This document shows, one piece after another, positions 23,656 through 35,506 of a stretch of DNA of 64,000 nucleotides; within the stretch, counting starts at the first letter, position 1, and each line of letters opens with the position of its first letter. A program made the position numbers and the translations under genes. Source of the stretch: Gymnopilus junonius (Eukaryota > Basidiomycota > Agaricomycetes > Agaricales > Galerinaceae); contig JADNYJ010000025.1 of assembly GCA_015501075.1 (NCBI GenBank), forward strand, positions 268,199 to 332,198, given 5' to 3'. The notes beneath the pieces were generated by a model. It was not told the DNA's origin. It ran no database searches and saw nothing but the letters and a program-made list of their open reading frames with translations.

Positions 23656-25875
23656 GGTCGTTGAGGAATGAGTAATATAGAGGGACGCCGATGGCCACGG
23701 CGGACAACGTCCATCTGGCAGCAGACAGTGGGAGGAGCTTTCAACATCACGATGGCTGTGCCTGTGTGGCTGTGTGCGCCTGTAAATGGCGACAGTCCCG
23801 ATAAGGCGCCCCTATAGGCTTTGTGCTCAAACAATTCGCGAACATAGGCAAGGTCAATGGATAAAGTCGCGTTTTTCACTGAGATATTTCGTAGTTTGAG
23901 GTGGAAGAGAAAGTGAAACCACGGAAACAAATCCAGTCGTTTAGGCTTTTCCCCGATCATGATCGTCTTTCAAGGGGGGTTTCCCAGGCACCCCAATGCG
24001 CGAGGAGACCCAGCAAGGATGCATGTCCAACTCAGAGACCATGAAATTTGGGCAGTAGCGACTACAAAATGTATATGACCAAATGGCGCAAGAAGAATAA
24101 TAACTGAACTTAATCACACATCTTATGGATCTAAAGTTTGATTGGGAGTCGTGACCCAGGTTCTAAGGTTATGTTGGCGAATCCTAGTCATGAAGGAATC
24201 CCAGCGTCCCATCCGTCCTTCTAGAGCGAGCGACACTATGTCCGAGGTGGTGCGACCTAGCAGAATCCTCCTAGACACTCGCATCTTCTTCTCAGCGAGC
24301 GGGGAACTGCGGTCTCTTTAATCTACACGTAAGGGCGTCCTCGGCTGGAAAAACATGATTTATTAACTACCCAGATATCTACAAACTTTACCCGCACGTC
24401 TAATAGCAGGTCATTTAACAATAAATAGTACTGAAGATAAGGAAAATCGAATACCAAGACAGGTCGGCCAGAAGACGCTCATCCATCTTCCGTACCGCTG
24501 TGGTACCTGCTACTGAAGGGTCGAGCGAACGTTGCATGCCAGGCGCAACAGGGACCTATGAATATAGGGTGTCACACAATGGTGTACCCCCAACTTTTTA
24601 AATCACAATCTAGATGTTTTAAATGAGCCCGACCCGGGGAAGTCAGGGCCTTTGTTTACGATATGAGAAACACTCCCACTTTGTGAAATCACAGCCCAGA
24701 AATCAGGTCGAAGGATGGTCTCAGGCAAGGAGGATAATAGGTCGTAAATGGTCCCAAATAACCAGAGGCACTGAAGCTTCGCCGCCGAAAGTGGGGTCAT
24801 TTGAGAGCCTTTCTAAGGGCCTACAATAGTTTGGCTAGTGCGAACCACGGCATTTGTTGTGACATGGGATAAACATTGTCGACATCAAATCACGCCTGAA
24901 AGATAAGCAATTGTAAAGGATGCATTAAAAGTAGCTTGATTGGAGGAGTTTGAGGGTTCTATACACGCAGATGAAAAAGATTCTAAGGGGTCGGATAAGT
25001 GGAGTCTGGGAACCAAAAGACATATGAGATTTTTTCACCCTCGAAAACCTCTCCTGGCATTGGGAACGAAGAACGACCGGATCTTGGAATTTAAAGACCC
25101 GAAATATCTTCCTCGGCTTTGAAGTAAGGCACCCATTGCCGCGAATATTTCAGGTATCATTCGAGGAGCAGAAGTCGGGCCCCCGCGCCGGGCAGAGGTT
25201 ACGCTCACGTCGCCTTGATATGTCAAGCAACCTCTGCCGATAATAACTAGCGTAAAATCCCTTGGAGCAGTCACCTCTCACACCCGAACTCAGTTATAAC
25301 TGTAAGGTTTCATTCTGTGATCAATAGGATAGCGGATTGAACACGTGGTAAAATTGAAGACAATTGAAGACAAGACGTTGAGATTCGGTTTGTAAATACA
25401 ATGTCGCTGAGAGAATTAGTAGGAAAAGCGACGAGGGCATGAGCTATTACGTTGTGAAAGTAATTTATCATAGAAGAATAGCCGACGTTATGAGCACCCG
25501 CCAATGACGTTGAAATGATAAAGCCAGAAGGTGGTACAAAAATAAGCTGACAGAACGGGGGCGGCAACGACCTCACTCCAGCTAAAGGGGGGAAACAGTA
25601 CCAGGGAAGCAAAACTATCCCCAAGGCATGATGAAAGACCAACACAGGCTATCTCCAAGTTGGGAGTAGAAATTCCCCTGGGTACATAGCCGAATCGGAA
25701 TAGGTCGGCGGATGATGGCATCAATCGGAAGCTGAATAATTAGGTCTCCTTTCGAAACACGTGCTTCACGCGAACTGTCACGGTCCTTCCGGGAATCCCA
25801 TCCTTTCGATCCCAACTTGCCCAAACGAGGTCCTGCAAGAGCACAGTCTAGTGCAATACAGTCCTGCAGGAGGTC
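23656..25875. other. 2.2-kb stretch without a recognisable gene
   Basis: Upstream of the Hsp70 gene and of the Cbp6-like gene. Open frames such as 24623-24829 plus or 25310-25645 minus lack codon-like character or splice partners. I see no inverted repeats or long tandem repeats. Confidence 0.45.
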
Positions 25876-26272
25876 ATGGCGTCTGCAACTACAAAGCAGC
25901 TTTCCACAAAACTGGCAACCATCGCAGGAACATGGACCAAAGACCCTTTCAGGCCCAACTTACAGCTGCAGAACTTCCTAAAGTCCCTGGCTAACCACCC
26001 AAAGCTCACGCCTCAAGCAGTGGAGGCTACACGTGCACTGAGGGACAATGTCATGCAGAAAAAGGTGTGCATTCTTCTCCCGCGAAGCTATACAGTTTCT
26101 AATAATTCCTATGTTTTTCAAAAACTTAAAACCCATTTAGTACCCATTGTCACAGAAGATGCTGCGGCCTGCCTCTTCCCCATTATATTATGAACGCCTC
26201 GTCACCGGTTTTGAAAGGAGTGCAAAGGGCGTGGGCAGACCCTGGTGGAAGGTTTTTTTCGGTATTTGGTAG
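25876..26272 (+). CDS. CBP6: Cbp6/UQCC2-like complex III assembly factor
   Basis: Small protein of 106 residues in two exons, 25876-26064 and 26141-26272, both in frame. It begins MASATTKQLSTKLATIAGTW with an amphipathic start suited to mitochondrial import, continues DPFRPNLQLQNFLKSLANHP and LTPQAVEATRALRDNVMQKK, and ends YPLSQKMLRPASSPLYYERL...RPWWKVFFGIW. Length and the YPLS...RPAS...YY..L...RPWW pattern fit fungal Cbp6, which with Cbp3 binds newly made cytochrome b at the mitoribosome. The assignment is from recalled family features, not from an alignment. Confidence 0.65.
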
Positions 26273-27140
26273 TTTCAAGTGCGGGTCTTATCGCCGCCTT
26301 TCAAAAGTCCTTCCGGTTCTTCAGGTCCCATTTATTCAGCTCATTCAGTCATCGCCCTAGTACTCCTAATAACCTACTATCTGCGCTCCTCTTTTCCCCT
26401 ATTTCAGCCGAAAATCTCAATGGAATCTGGAGCCATGATATAAACGGGATTAATCGCCTTACAAGGTCGGGAATCCTTGGATTCTGATCTTCTTATTCAA
26501 GACATTATTCAAACCTATGCGCATGCAATACGGACATACGGAAATTTTATGATACTGTCCATGAAATACGACAGAAATTTTACTGAAACGATTTGCGGCT
26601 GGCAGACGTGGGTGGTCTCATGATATTGCCCTCCATGTGTCGACCCGGACAATACCTTCGTGCCTTGCTGCATCTCCACCCAAGCCACGGCTGCCTTTCC
26701 ATTCAGAGCAGACGTTCGTCGTTCTTTCGGGATGGTTTTCCTATACAAGTAGGATCAAAAAAGTCGGAAATCGATGTACCCGAGAATGAGTACGTATGTC
26801 GTCACCTACTCTCTAGCCCGAGTTGTCCTCGATGCAAATGAAACGTCAAGGGCATCATGCGGTATCAACCTCTGCTCTCCACAGCGTTGTGCATGTGGAA
26901 GCATTTTACGACATCTTTTCTAGTAGTAAAGTGCGACTCTTAGTATAATTGAATCATGCAACCGCCTCTTTACGATGTAACAACACGAGTAACGATACGG
27001 CTCAACAATGTTAATGTCCGCTAAGGCCATCAGTAAAGTTTGTATCTAGTTTTCGACTGCACAGAGACGGAGAAGGGCTGAAGTCGAAAGTCAACCACAT
27101 CCAGCATAAAAAACCCGTCATCAAGCGCGCCATGGCGTAA
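26273..27140. other. Intergenic between Cbp6-like gene and NOC2
   Basis: Convergent 3' flanks. Open frames near 26515-26841 on both strands show no recognisable domain. No repeats seen. Confidence 0.5.
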
Positions 27141-29988
27141 TCAATCCTCATCAAGAATTTCAGCCTCCCCTTTACGTGCCTGCAGAAAGTAAAGAACAAT
27201 AAAACGTCAGTTCCACTTAGACAAGACGAAATCGGGAATACAGACCTTTTCAATGAGTTGGCGGCGTTTCTCCCTCGTCTTTCTCTGCACCTTGAGGTAC
27301 TTCCCAAGTGGCGACTCAGATTCCAATTTGCCTCTGATTGTCCTCTCCCAATCTTGAACCTCGCCCAGCTTGGAAGGCGCAAACTGCACATTCTTCCTCC
27401 GCTCTTCAACCCATTTGGCACTTTCATCCACCCTCTCCAAGAACACCTTCAAAATCCCGTGCTCTTTACCACCAGCACCTGAATTCTTCCCCTTTCCACT
27501 CCCAGCAGCAGTAGTCTGTCCCATTGCATGGCCTTTTAAGCTCTTTCGCAAGAGAACAACAATAGGCACTATAATCTCAGGGAATCCGATGCTGCCATGT
27601 ACCGGTGCGCTGACGAGCCATTCCGCGAGCAGGTACGTCGTCTCTTCCACCATGCCCTCGGAAAGCACGCGTGTCTTCACATATTGCTGTGGAATTCTGA
27701 TCTGCACGTCCAAATCGAGCGGACGGAGGGTGGAGGACTTGGGCCGACTGGAAGGCGCAATATAGACGGAGAGAATGGGGACAAGGTAAGCAGAGAGAGG
27801 AACGTAGGTTTGCGTGTGTTTTGTAAGGTGTAGCAGAGAGCGGATGATTTGCAAATGGAAGGGGTGGGACCGACTGTTAGGCACTAGCCTGCACAGGAGG
27901 AAAAAATAGATTAAGGTTAGGGTTGGGGAAATTGGAAACAGCAGCGTACTTGATAGCTCCAAGTGCAACTTGAACCAGAGGATAAATGAGTGGTCGCAGC
28001 TCGCTCTGTTTGCCAGAATTTCTCTCAGACTCGGCATCGCAAGCTCTAGCGAGCACGATAGACCAGAAGTCGACACAGTGGGCGAACTGCCAGTTGTAGA
28101 CTTGCTTGTAAGCCTCCTACATGAAGAATGCCATTTAATCAACAACAGCTCCATAAAAAAAATGGCAGACGGACCTTGGTCTTGATTTTCATGCTATTTC
28201 GGAGATGAATAGCAAGTTGACGAATATAGCCAAAGGCGTGTTGATACGCCGTCGCGTGGTCCATATAAAATACTTCTGAAGCAGAATTTTTCATCAGGTT
28301 TATTGATGGAAGGGTATGTGCGCTGGTCGACTTGGATGACCGAACGAGGGTGAGATATGTCGACTATTCGAAGCCAAAGATCAGAAGAACGGAATAGGGT
28401 GCAACATATAACTCGGTTGCACACCTTGAGAATACTGTCCATGATAGACTCATCGTCGACGCTGCCAGTTTCCTGACAGATAGGAAAGCTGCGATACGGA
28501 TGCTATCCGATCCACTTGACCACAGTTCCAGGCATTTCTGTAAGAAAGAACGGGAAATAATAAGTCTCGATGCCAAGGACTCCACACAACGGAGAAGTGA
28601 AATGACGAACTTTGAGATAAGCTTTCACAGACTTGCGGCTGCTAATAATATAGGGTACTAGCTTGGCACTCTCCGTAAGGGCTAGCCTGAGCTGGTCTTC
28701 GTCTGTCAGCTGCGAAAGGATGTGAGTGGTGTTGTGGAAGTGCGACAGGATGAGTTTTTGAAGAGTCTTGAATTTTTGGTTCTGGGCTGGGGCTTTGCTA
28801 AATGGGAAGATCTTCGTTAGTTTGGCTTGAACTGCAACTGAAAAAAGCCAGGAAGCTCACAATTTCCCGTTAGACAGTGTTTTGTAAGGAGCGTGATGCT
28901 CCAGAACGATAGGTGTGTATCGTAGGGTGGTAACGACAAGTTTGTTGAACACTATGAGGAAGGCGTCAGCTGCAGAGACATGGCTGGCGAATGTATCGCT
29001 TACCAGACGAACTGTCTATGCTCCACGCCAGGACTTGGTCCTCCTCGTTCATGTGGGCCGCTGACCTGAAGGCAATCAGCAACTTCCGTAGGGCACGTAA
29101 TGAACGTTGCTAGAATAACATAAAATGAGGATCCACAGACCAGCTGCAACATGCAAGAACGAGCGTACCTCCAAGATGGACTTCTGCCACTTCTTCAGCT
29201 GTTCCTTCGTTAATACAGGCACTTTCTCCTCCTCGTCCATGGCAACATCCCCGTCAGCATCTTCTTCATCGTCCTCATCCGCCGCGGGAATAGCGTCAGG
29301 GTCAAAGTTGAGCAGTTCCTTGTCGTTTTCTTGCAGGTATTTGAAGAACTCTGGATCTTTTTCGGCAAGCTTTGATAGCTCTAGTAGATGGTTTTTGCCT
29401 TCCTCTGAAAAGGCATGTTAGAGAACCATACTTCAGATACGGGGCTTCCTCAGAAACATACCATCCAACTCGTCGACTGAAGCAAATGAACCGTCGTCGT
29501 CCGAGTCTCCCGCGCCTTCTTCGTCGTCTTCGTTTTCCGACTCGTCTGAGCCTCCTCCCATCTAAATTTGGTTCAGTGTGAGTGAGTAAAAATGTGATTT
29601 AAGGACAGAGAGTATAGCACTAGACGAACGTCATCGTCCTCTTGGTCATCTTCATCGCTGTCGTCCATAAAATCTCCACTGAGGAAGCTGTCCACGGTCA
29701 TTTTCTTTTTTGGCCTGTCTCAGCTTATTAGATATCCAGGAAAATCGCCAGAGTCACGAAGATTAAACTATACCTCTTGCCAGACTTTTGCGTATCTAAC
29801 TCCTCCTCGTCTTCCTTCGCATCCTCGCCTTCGACAGATCTTTCCTTCCCCTTCGCATCCTCGCCCTTGTTCCCTCTCCGCTTCTGGAATTTCTTCTGAA
29901 TTTCCTTGTGTTTGCGACGTGCTTGAATGGTTTTCTTCAGCTGCCCACTGGCAACAAACCTTTTCGTAGCTTTTGAAGCTTTGGCCAT
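27141..29988 (-). CDS. NOC2: Nucleolar complex protein 2
   Basis: Noc2 forms Noc1-Noc2 and Noc2-Noc3 complexes that drive pre-60S maturation and export. It starts with the basic family N-terminus [19 protein letters not shown], then lysine-rich and acidic stretches ([20 protein letters not shown]), [20 protein letters not shown], and further on [20 protein letters not shown]. The C-terminal Noc2 core reads [32 protein letters not shown]. The last residues [12 protein letters not shown] follow an intron ending near 27180. About ten or more short introns. A one-base loss is inferred near 28469, where CTGGCAGCGTCGAC must gain a base to continue [12 protein letters not shown]. An essential gene, so the break is more likely sequence error than loss. 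Confidence 0.92.
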
Positions 29989-30408
29989 TGGTCGTAGATG
30001 GAAGGACAGTGAGTGGTGGACGACTCGTAACGAGAGACGAGAAAAGGTCAATTACATAAGCCATGGTCGATCAAATTTCGATCGGGTGGCCAATGATATC
30101 TCAGAACAAACTCACAACACTGCCCAAGGACTCCCAAGGACCTCCATATTATCACTTGGCATACTTCGCCTCTCTTTGCTAGTAATACTATATTGCATAA
30201 ATCCTTGGCGACCTGATTTCGATGAGTGGAGTCAGCAATGGCACCGCCCCCAGACCGCGCCCATAAGCGATGGAGGACCAAATGGGAGTTGGAAGTCACC
30301 CACGGCCGACGGTAATCCCCAGAGTGCGGTGCACACTGCATAAATAAGTAGCGCGAGGGAAATATAAAACTCACTGATTTCTCCCCGTTGTCCACACAGG
30401 CTCTTTCA
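29989..30408. other. Divergent promoter region NOC2 / membrane protein gene 1
   Basis: 420 bp between divergent start codons. A TATAAAA stretch at 30362-30368 lies about 45 bp upstream of the ATG of the membrane-protein gene. No other feature seen. Confidence 0.45.
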
Positions 30409-31424
30409 ATGGACGCTGAGTCCAAGTCAGCTGTCAATGCGTTGGACTCGTTTCCAGAGGAATGCCCTCACAAAGAAGTCGATGGACGCTCATGGATCGA
30501 TACCGCCTCTGAGATATTCAGTGGTAAGTCAACCATCTTTCCTTAACGTACTCTAAATTCGCATATTCACGAAGCGTGTTCTGGATATAAATTCAGTAAT
30601 AATGATGATTCTTTGGATTCCTATTCTTGTTCTATCCATAATCCTTACAGCCTGGATAGTTGGCATGTCTGCCTCAAATAGACACGCCATCGAGGGTGTA
30701 CTTGGCAAGAAAAATCTCATCGTGGCTGGAGCATGCGGTATAAGCGGTTGCGTTGTCTGGATAGTGGGCGTCTTGTATGTTTCCAGGCCACTTTCTGTTA
30801 TGAGGATATGGACGAAAACCTGATTGAACTTCTTTTGCAGCTTTCCATCCCAGTATGAGCTAACAGGGTTTATGGTACTATTCGCCTCAGTGGTCTTGTG
30901 GATCGTTGTGATGGTAGAATCTCCCTGGAATGCAGGTATGTTTACTTTCGTGTTCTCTTCTGACTCGGATTATATCTGGTTGAATATTGACCGTATGCCC
31001 TTTCGCAGTCTCAAAACTTTCTCAATTCTCCGAAACTATCCCTAGCTCGAAGTGGGTTGCTCGGATAATTACGGCCTTACTCATTTCCATCTCTTTGAAA
31101 GTGTTTTGTGCGTATCGACTTTTTTACACTTCCGAATTCCTTTTCTCAGAGAGTGCTTGGGCTGATTTTCATTTTCATATTATTGAAGTATTCACCACAG
31201 TCGTGTTATGCGCCGTTCTCTCAGAAATATTTGAACCTGATGAAGCTGCGGATGATACTAATGACCTCAATTTGGCCTCGAATGCAGCTCCAATTCCAAA
31301 GATTGTACAAACGCAGCCAAGTTCTACTCCCGCCGATAATGCAGAGAAACTTGGAATTCCGAGGTGGCGCTTCATGTACATGTATAAGTCCCATGTGGGC
31401 AGCCTTGCCGAAGCAAAGCAATGA
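30409..31424 (+). CDS. Four-helix membrane protein, copy 1 of a tandem pair
   Basis: Five exons in frame: 30409-30523, 30597-30774, 30841-30935, 31009-31107, 31201-31424, giving 236 residues. The N-terminus is soluble (MDAESKSAVNALDSFPEECP). Four hydrophobic segments follow: MILWIPILVLSIILTAWIVG, NLIVAGACGISGCVVWIVGV, GFMVLFASVVLWIVVMV and IITALLISISLKV/FVLCAVLSEIF. The tail is hydrophilic (PDEAADDTNDLNLASNAAPI). I do not recognise the family. Gene 2, 680 bp downstream, has the same intron positions and very similar helices, so they arose by tandem duplication. The last intron must use the acceptor at 31200, because nearer AGs would create a stop. Confidence 0.65.
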
Positions 31425-32102
31425 TGCCAAAGCAAGGAAAGACCCCTTGTTCATACCTATACCGTGTCTTATTTAGGGCTCGGCCATGATTTTACTGGGA
31501 TTTTCAGCGTCGAATCATTCACTTGTAATTTGCCTTTTAAATTTGATCTTTCGTAAAAAAGTTTTGGAATAAAAATAATGGAGCTAAGTCCTGATGCAAC
31601 CTAAGTTGATCCCTTGCCAAGTTCATCCAAAAACAGAAGTGCTGAGCGCTGACCTCTTAGTCTGCGAGCTAGATACCAGCTTGGCCCTCACTGCTTCAAC
31701 TTCTCACTGCCATCTGAAGTATAATTTCGAGAAATAAGAACCCAACTTACGAACTGCCCATGCAACTTTCCGCGCTGTAAGTTAAAATGGGGCCTAAACC
31801 CCATGTCGACATTTTTTTATCAAGAAAAGTAACCTTGGCCCCGCAGGGCTTGCAGTGGTGGTTGGTGGTGAACCAAAAGAGATGTATTATGCAAGACTCT
31901 GGTTTAGTTCCAGCCAATCAAATCGAATCTTTACTTGATCAGCACTGCTGCCGCCCTTAGCGGGCTGTGCATGATTGACACTTCAACTTCATGAATAAGT
32001 GACAGCCCAAAGTCAGGCATCCTCTCTTTCCTTCTATCTCTTCAACTGGTGTTCTTCCGCAGCGTGCTCCAAGTCGAAGGGGAACTCGGTGCTGAAAGAG
32101 AC
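31425..32102. other. Spacer between the two membrane-protein genes
   Basis: Probable 3' flank of copy 1 and promoter of copy 2. No recognisable motif, repeat or gene; the duplication does not visibly extend into it. Confidence 0.5.
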
Positions 32103-33002
32103 ATGGGCAAAAGCACTTGGGTTGAGTCTGTCGGGGCATTATTATACGGTGAGTCAACCTACTTTCAAATGAGTTCCCGCATCGACGTTTGTACTCCAGG
32201 AATAATAATGGTTCTTTGCATTCCCATCTTTCTGCTTTCTGTGATCGTTACTGCTTGGATGAATCGACTGTCTGCCCCAAATAGACATGCCATTGAAATT
32301 GCTCTTGGAAGCCGGAATTTAATCGTAGCTGGAGCATGTGGTATTGGCGGCAGCATTACCTGGATGATAGGCACACCGTATGTCTCTTGCCCAGAAGCGT
32401 TTCCCAAACACCTTTGACAAATTAATCGACTATGCTATACATGCAGGATCATAATGCGCCATAACGTACCAGGATTTTTAATACTACTGATCTCAATGGC
32501 CTTGTGGATTACGGTGATGATGAAATCTCCGTGGAATGCAGGTTCGTGCGATCTCTCGAAGTCTATTCAATTTAATATTCTCAAATTGGCATCCAGATTC
32601 AACTCTTTCCCAATTCTTTGAATCCATTCCTAGCTCTAAAGGAGCCTCCCGGAGTATCACGGCCTTGCTTGCTCTCGTTTGCTTGAGTGTGGTTTGTGCG
32701 TATTTAATATTGAACTTACAGAGAATATTCATGCTGATTCTTGTTCCTGTACATTCTCAGCTTTTGTCTGCCTCCTGGCAAGCGCATTTACTCCGGAATT
32801 TTACAAACCCAACAAAGCTGCTACTAACGTCACTACGGTTTCAGAGGGAGTTGCAGCAGCTTCAATTCCTAAGCCAGCTCCGAGTTCTCATCCTACCGAT
32901 CTAGAAAAGAACTCGAACAACACCTCTGCAGTGCCAGTGCAGCCTAACCCGACTTCCGCTGAAAATAACGATAGGCCAGAAATGCAAGATGGGGCAGGAT
33001 GA
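32103..33002 (+). CDS. Four-helix membrane protein, copy 2 of the tandem pair
   Basis: Exons 32103-32148, 32200-32377, 32448-32541, 32597-32695 and 32761-33002. Exons 2 and 4 have exactly the lengths of those in copy 1 (178 and 99 nt). Helices: IIMVLCIPIFLLSVIVTAWM, NLIVAGACGIGGSITWMIG, FLILLISMALWITVMM and ITALLALVCLSVV/SFVCLLASAF. Conserved SAPNRHAIE and SPWNA loops match copy 1. The start is shorter than in copy 1; an upstream in-frame stretch has no ATG. Exon 3 has one base fewer than copy 1 (94 versus 95 nt): at 32457-32462 CGCATAAC should read CGC CAT AAC to keep the frame. As written the protein would stop in helix 3. Confidence 0.6.
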
Positions 33003-33414
33003 GGGTAAATTGATGTAGGAGAAAGGACTGTATAAGCGTTGTTTTATCATTTGTATTTCATGTAGCAGGAAACATGTGCCCACTATGGCCCCCCTAATTG
33101 ATAAACTGTACATATAGGGATGCTTATAAGTATAATAGTACAGTTTTAAATTTCTGGCGCTTTAATTGAAACCACGCATTTATACTGGATCAATTGCCTT
33201 CCTGGGAAATTTTACCTTGGGCCACAGGGACTGGCCAACATCTTCAGACACTTCCTTATATCCTGCGGCACCTACCTATATTCAACAAAACCTGTTAATA
33301 CTGGATGATTGTTTCGTTTGAAAATGTTCGCAGAAGTACAAATTGTTTTCTCTTTCTCTGGTCTATTTGAATAGCTTTACAGACGCAAATTCACAGGCAA
33401 AGACTTAAATAGAC
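33003..33414. other. Intergenic, nothing recognised
   Basis: AT-rich spacer between the membrane-protein pair and an F-box pseudogene; no gene, repeat or motif supported. Confidence 0.5.
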
Positions 33415-34989
33415 TTGGATCCTAATTCGACCTTCAAATCTCTTCTGGTGTCCAACGCGGCTCCGTCAGAAGAGCAAATTCGAAAAATAACAACTTACCT
33501 TGCTGGCCCTGAAGTCGAGCTTTCCGTACTGGATGCCGAATTGGAAAGACTGCGATTTCGTTTCACCACTTTGCTATCAAGACAGGACAAGCTCTGGGAG
33601 AATGTTTACGCTCATCTATCTCCAATACACCGCCTTCCTCTAGAGGTACTGGAGGAAATATTCATTCTCTGCCTTCCAACGCACCGGAACTGCGTCATGA
33701 GTAGCGACGAGTTGCCTTTGAGGCTGGGGCATATTTGCAACTTTTGGCAGAGGGTTGCATATTCACTTCCGTGTCTATGAGCTAGTATCCACATTCCCAT
33801 ACCGTCATATGGCCTGCCACGCCCTATGGACCTCTCTGATCTTTATGAAAGGATCGTGGAGGAGGAACTAGATGCAACTTTGAGACGAATGGAAATCGTC
33901 TGAGAATGGCTATCCAGAGCAAAGTCTAGCCCTCTTTCAATTTCAGTATCCATGGACTCATATGGTTGCACAATGTTAAAGCCTTTGATAGCCACGCTTG
34001 AAGGTTTATGGGCATTTTCTACTCAATGGGAACATGTGGATTTCCAATTTCTCCTACGACAAATGACCTTCTTCAGGCTTTTCAGCAATTTCCTTCTATG
34101 CTCATTCCATCACTACATTCTGTTCGCCTTCAAGACATTGATCCCATTGGTCACAGTAGACGCCATAGCCTTGTTCCAATTGACAGGTTCACAGAGTTAT
34201 TGGCTGGCCCACACCTCCAGAGTCTCCATTGCTTCTTCATGTCTGAAATCGCATTTAATTTGACCAACTTTATCCACTGGGCGGCATTAACGGAATTGAG
34301 CCTCGTGCATTGCTCTACAGATGCAAAAACAGCGTACAATATTTTACATCGATCGCCTAACCTGGTCAAATGTTCCATTGAAGTGTCTATGTCTACATAC
34401 AAAAAGTCCCTCCCTCCACTACAGCTTCTTCAGCTGGAAGATTCTGAGCTATACGAGCGCCATTTCATCTACGAGTTCCAAAACTTCGCTGCTTCTTGCA
34501 TGAAGGACTGTACCCCTTAGAGTTCCCTGGAACTCATCCCATAGAGAATAAAAATAGCTTGAACCTCCCCAAGTTTCTACAGCAATTTGATCAACTGACG
34601 AGTCTGGTTCTCGAATTTATCGCCTTTACGGAGGATAATTTACTTGAAGTCCTTTCCCACCTTCCTTCTATTAAACATCTTGCGTTTCGAACCACCGGTA
34701 TCATTTCGGCAACTACTAGAGAGGATCGGACTGCGATCACAGATGATTTTCTAGAAAACTTGACTCCGGTAGAATCTGATGATTCGTTGGTTGCATTTAT
34801 CTGCCCGTTATTGGAAACCTTTGAATGCTAAAATTGGGCGGAACATTCGGACGCAGTGCTGGCAGGGTTTGTTTTGACCAGGAAGGATTCCAGATTTACC
34901 GGCAGACCTCTATGCAAGTTGTCCATCAACTTTGACCACTCGACCTACGTGAACAATTTCAAGAACTCATCGATGAAGGGCCTGAATTG
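33415..34989 (+). pseudogene. F-box protein pseudogene
   Basis: Decayed member of the agaricomycete F-box family. The normal start (MDPNST-like) reads TTG at 33415. It continues LSVLDAELERLRFRFTTLLS and then the F-box, SPIHRLPLEVLEEIFILCLP, followed by LRLGHICNFWQRVAYSLPCL. A TGA replaces the expected Trp at 33778-33780, and a second TGA sits at 33901-33903. The frame shifts once near 34050, and LRR-like blocks follow (LASLEGLWAF-like, LLAGPHLQSLHCFFMSEIAF, FDQLTSLVLEFIAFTEDNLL, LPSIKHLAFRTTG). Further stops occur at 34829-34831 and beyond. Start loss plus at least three nonsense codons make this a true pseudogene rather than an indel artefact. Confidence 0.75.
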
Positions 34990-35483
34990 AATCTTCGATA
35001 TCAGGCAGATTCACGGAAACCATTCTCCCCTTGGTCTGGGATACGCATAGACGGGATGGATTCAGAAAGAATACACCATTGACATACAATCATGGAATAA
35101 AATGAAGTTGGTATATAGCATTGTCAAGCAAACATCCGCATCGGACATCCCGAAGAAGCCGCACAATACCGGGCGCCGGCGCGCGCCAAGCAGCGCCGGA
35201 TCACGTGGGATAAAGTGAATCGTGAGAAATCCAAGGTCTTGTTGCACTGGCACCCTCGTCGTCGGGTTCTGTCAATCCACACATGTCGAAGGGTGCTACC
35301 TTGAGATTAAGACCAACTTAATCCAGTAATATCTTCCTACTTTATTTCTTTCTTCTTGCCTTGTGGCCCCTGAACTATACAGCCCGGACTTGAACCCACG
35401 AAAGTTATAATCACTCCTACACGATCGTGTCCATCCGAATGCTTTCTGGTTAGTCTGTCTGCCGAGAGTACAATGATTGGAGC
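34990..35483. other. Intergenic upstream of the GH47 gene
   Basis: No gene supported. A tRNA T-arm-like GGGTTCAAGTCC on the minus strand near 35386-35397 has no matching stems or A box in the right order. Confidence 0.45.
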
Positions 35484-35492
35484 TATATAAAA
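35484..35492 (+). promoter_or_regulatory. TATA box upstream of the GH47 gene
   Basis: TATATAAAA, 15 bp before the first codon of the open frame that encodes the membrane anchor. It sits too close to that codon to be a normal promoter for it, which bears on the missing start codon of the gene. Confidence 0.35.
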
Positions 35493-35506
35493 TCTCAGCT
35501 TTTCCG

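Noticed and set aside
24603..25122. Several overlapping open frames on both strands
   Set aside because: None shows splice continuity or recognisable motifs; lengths are within chance expectation.
31108..31149. Short 42-nt intron candidate at the end of exon 4 of membrane-protein copy 1
   Set aside because: Splicing at this AG creates an immediate TAG. The acceptor at 31200 gives a frame that aligns with copy 2.
35355..35445. tRNA-like sequence on the minus strand (GGGTTCAAGTCC and TATAGTTCAGGGG)
   Set aside because: The B-box-like motif precedes the A-box-like motif, T-arm stem pairing fails and no acceptor stem can be formed. A permuted tRNA was considered but the halves do not pair.
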